The notes beneath the pieces were generated by a model that made no database searches, was not told where the DNA came from, and saw only the letters and a program-made list of their open reading frames with translations. From the NCBI RefSeq assembly GCF_016785185.1, contig NZ_JAEKDY010000004.1: 64,000 bases of DNA; one strand, 5' to 3'. This DNA is from Heyndrickxia sporothermodurans (lineage in GTDB: Bacteria > Bacillota > Bacilli > Bacillales > Bacillaceae_C). Within the stretch, counting starts at the first letter, position 1. Each line of letters starts with the position of its first letter. Below are positions 62,122 through 64,000 of the stretch, one piece after another. Both the position numbers and the translations under genes were made by a program.

Positions 62122-63702
62122 TTATTTTGCTTTTTCTAATTCTTGCTGCCGAAGTTCAATTCGGCGAATTTTTCCTGATGTTGTTTTCGGAAGTTCTTGA
62201 ATAAATTCGATCTCACGAGGATATTTGTATGGAGCCGTTAGATCTTTTACATGATTTTGCAAAGACTTGATTAAGTCGGGCTTTTCAGGGTCTACTCCAT
62301 CTTGCAAAACGACAAAAGCTTTTACAATATTCCCTCGCACTTCATCCGGACTTGCGACAACGGCACATTCCTTAACATCCGGATGTTTAACAAGTGCATC
62401 TTCCACTTCAAAAGGCCCAATAGTGTATCCGGAACTAATAATAATATCATCCCCGCGTCCTTCAAACCACAAATAACCTTCTTCATCCTTTTTTGCTTTA
62501 TCGCCAGTTACATAATAATCTCCACGAAATTGCATTGCAGTTCTTTCCGGATCTTTATAATAATTTTTGAATAAAGCCGGTGTCTCGATGTGAACGGCAA
62601 TATCCCCAACTTCCCCTACTTTGCAAGGCTGTCCATGTTCATTTATTACTTCTACCCTATTCCCTGGAGTTGGCTTCCCCATTGAACCGGGTTTCAATTC
62701 CATATCTTTAGTAATTCCTACTAATAATGTATTTTCAGTTTGGCCATATCCATCTCGAACAGTAATATTGAAATATTTTTGGAATGTCTCAATGACCTCT
62801 CGATTTAATGGCTCCCCAGCAGATACTGCACTATGAATATGTTTCAACTGGTAATCAGATAAATTATCAACTTTCGCCATTAACCTATATTCTGTTGGCG
62901 TGCAACATAAAACATTCACTTCATGTTTATCAAGTAAACTTAAGTATGTCTTCGGATCAAATTTTCCATTATAAACAAATCCAGTAGCCCCAGAGCCAAG
63001 AACAGATAAGAAAGGACTCCAAATCCACTTTTGCCATCCCGGACCTGCAGTGGCCCAAACTGTATCATTTTCCTCTATGCATAACCAGTGTGGTGCTGCA
63101 GTACGTAAATGGGCATAGCCCCAGCCATGGGTATGGACAACACCTTTTGGATTACCTGTCGTCCCAGAAGTGTAGGATAAAAATGCCATATCATCTTTAG
63201 ATGTACGAGTGATTTCAAGGGAATCACTTGCTTTATCTGCTAATTCATTTAAATATAGCCAATTACTGATCTCTTTTCCTATTACAAATCGTTTTAATTG
63301 ATGCGATTCAATTACTTCTTCAAATTGATTGACGTATGGATAGTAAGAAACAATCCCTTTTACATCACCATGCTGTATTCTATATTGTAAATCTTTTGTT
63401 TTTAACATTTCAGAACTTGGTATGACAACAATACCTGTTTTTAGTGCGGCTAGGTATACTTGATAGGCTTCGATTAATCTTGGAACGATAATAAGGATCG
63501 TATCCCCTTTTTGTAGTCCATTCTCTATGAAAACATTCCCAATTTGATTGACTCTCTTAATTAAATCTTTATATGTAATTTCCTTCGTTTCTCCTAAATC
63601 ATTTTCCCATTTTATTGCAATTTTATTTGGATTAGATGCATATTTTTCTACTTCTTCTACAATATTGTACACTTTAGGTGCTAATAAGTCTTCACGGTTC
63701 AT
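62122..63702 (-). CDS. ytcI: Acyl-CoA synthetase YtcI
   Basis: This ANL-superfamily ligase of 526 aa is closest to the acetate/medium-chain acyl-CoA synthetase group and to B. subtilis YtcI. The P-loop-like motif YTSGTTGNPKG is at about residues 177-187, with DGYGQTE and the C-terminal lysine motif LPKTTSGKIRR. The acid it activates cannot be told from sequence. GAGGAGG precedes the ATG. It is the last complete gene before the insertion sequence. Confidence 0.9.
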   Translation of the reverse strand: MNREDLLAPKVYNIVEEVEKYASNPNKIAIKWENDLGETKEITYKDLIKRVNQIGNVFIENGLQKGDTILIIVPRLIEAYQVYLAALKTGIVVIPSSEMLKTKDLQYRIQHGDVKGIVSYYPYVNQFEEVIESHQLKRFVIGKEISNWLYLNELADKASDSLEITRTSKDDMAFLSYTSGTTGNPKGVVHTHGWGYAHLRTAAPHWLCIEENDTVWATAGPGWQKWIWSPFLSVLGSGATGFVYNGKFDPKTYLSLLDKHEVNVLCCTPTEYRLMAKVDNLSDYQLKHIHSAVSAGEPLNREVIETFQKYFNITVRDGYGQTENTLLVGITKDMELKPGSMGKPTPGNRVEVINEHGQPCKVGEVGDIAVHIETPALFKNYYKDPERTAMQFRGDYYVTGDKAKKDEEGYLWFEGRGDDIIISSGYTIGPFEVEDALVKHPDVKECAVVASPDEVRGNIVKAFVVLQDGVDPEKPDLIKSLQNHVKDLTAPYKYPREIEFIQELPKTTSGKIRRIELRQQELEKAK

Positions 63703-63820
63703 TTATCATACCTCCTCGAAAAAGTTAGTTCTATTATACTAAATAATTTAAAGATTTTAAATAGTAATAACAAAGAGGCAAATAAAGAAGAGGCTGGGAC
63801 ATAACTAGCTTCAAATAGTG

Positions 63821-63858
63821 AAAAAGGTGAATTTGAGTGTACTCAAATTCACCTTTTT
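63821..63858. terminator. Perfect 18-bp hairpin inside the IS end
   Basis: AAAAAGGTGAATTTGAGT and its exact complement flank a 2-nt loop. It works as a terminator in both directions and probably insulates the transposase from outside transcription. Confidence 0.85.
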
Positions 63859-63883
63859 CTTTTTTTTACGTGTAATTCTTCTA

Positions 63884-64000
63884 TTACCTTAGTTGTTGGG
63901 CAGTGTATTTTCTTAAATTCACTGCCATTAATGCAAAGCCCATTTCATTTTCTACCTTCGATTTTCCTCGTACGGAAAATCGTGTGAAACGCAAATTAGC
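63884..64000 (-). CDS. IS1182-family transposase, C-terminal end (partial)
   Basis: Only the last 38 codons are inside the window, ending in TAA at 63884. The peptide includes FTRFSVRGKSKVENEMGF and ends in a KYTAQQLR-like tail, which fits the C-terminus of IS1182-type DDE transposases. Whether the full gene is intact cannot be seen. It is on the minus strand, transcribed towards ytcI but stopped by the hairpin at 63821-63858. Confidence 0.7.
   Translation of the reverse strand, partial: ANLRFTRFSVRGKSKVENEMGFALMAVNLRKYTAQQLR

Larger units (their letters stand above)
63789..64000. mobile_element. End of an IS1182-family insertion sequence (cut by window edge)
   Basis: The block from GAGGCTGGGACATAACT to the right edge contains a strong internal hairpin and the 3' end of a transposase. 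The GAGGCTGGGACATAA sequence is typical of the ends of IS1182-type elements in Firmicutes. The other end and any target duplication lie outside. Confidence 0.65.

Overview
The window is a chromosomal segment of a low-GC, endospore-forming Bacillaceae. Three things point there: the gene order from lcfA to ytcI follows the Bacillus subtilis lcfA-ytcI segment, the sporulation genes sspI, ytxC, ytaF, ytvI, ytrH, ytrI and ytfJ/gerW are present, and so are Bacillus-type control elements (T-boxes, an L20 leader, a CcpN operator match). Most genes lie on the minus strand. I cannot name the species from the sequence alone.

Layout. 1-8600: acyl-CoA ligase lcfA, a 26-residue membrane peptide, yshE, mutS2, polX, cvpA-like yshB, zapA and the divergent rnhC. 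8600-20850: translation genes pheS-pheT, infC-rpmI-rplT and thrS, each behind its own RNA control leader, mixed with ysgA, sspI, ysdC, ysdB and a TVP38-like membrane protein. A GC-rich palindromic repeat sits at about 14.8 kb. 20.8-31.3 kb: replication and repair genes nrdR-dnaB-dnaI and polA-mutM-ytaF-coaE, with gapB and speD between them. A four-copy tandem hairpin array lies between nrdR and dnaB. 31.3-47.4 kb: central metabolism, comprising mdh, icd, a doubly frameshifted citZ, pyk, pfkA, accDA, a GntR regulator, malic enzyme and dnaE. 47.4-63.7 kb: ytrH-ytrI, nrnA, ytpI, ytoI, ytkL, a proline peptidase, moaB, an EcsC-like gene, ackA, ytxK, tpx, ytfJ-ytfI, yteJ-sppA, nadK2 and ytcI. The right edge cuts into an IS1182-like insertion sequence.

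How the genes work together. pfkA-pyk serve glycolysis and gapB gluconeogenesis; citZ-icd-mdh belong to the TCA cycle; malic enzyme and ACC link C4 acids to fatty acid synthesis. The malic enzyme promoter carries a perfect FadR-type GntR operator, and a GntR regulator is encoded in the same operon, so local autoregulation is likely. No phage, CRISPR, defence or biosynthetic island is visible.

The observations most worth following up are: the broken citZ, with a 14-bp tandem duplication near its 3' end and a matching 14-nt loss near its 5' end; the tandem hairpin array; a ytaF ribosome-binding site locked in an 11-bp hairpin whose 5' arm lies inside a sigma-E-like promoter, with a similar design at ytxC; and a structured speD leader.
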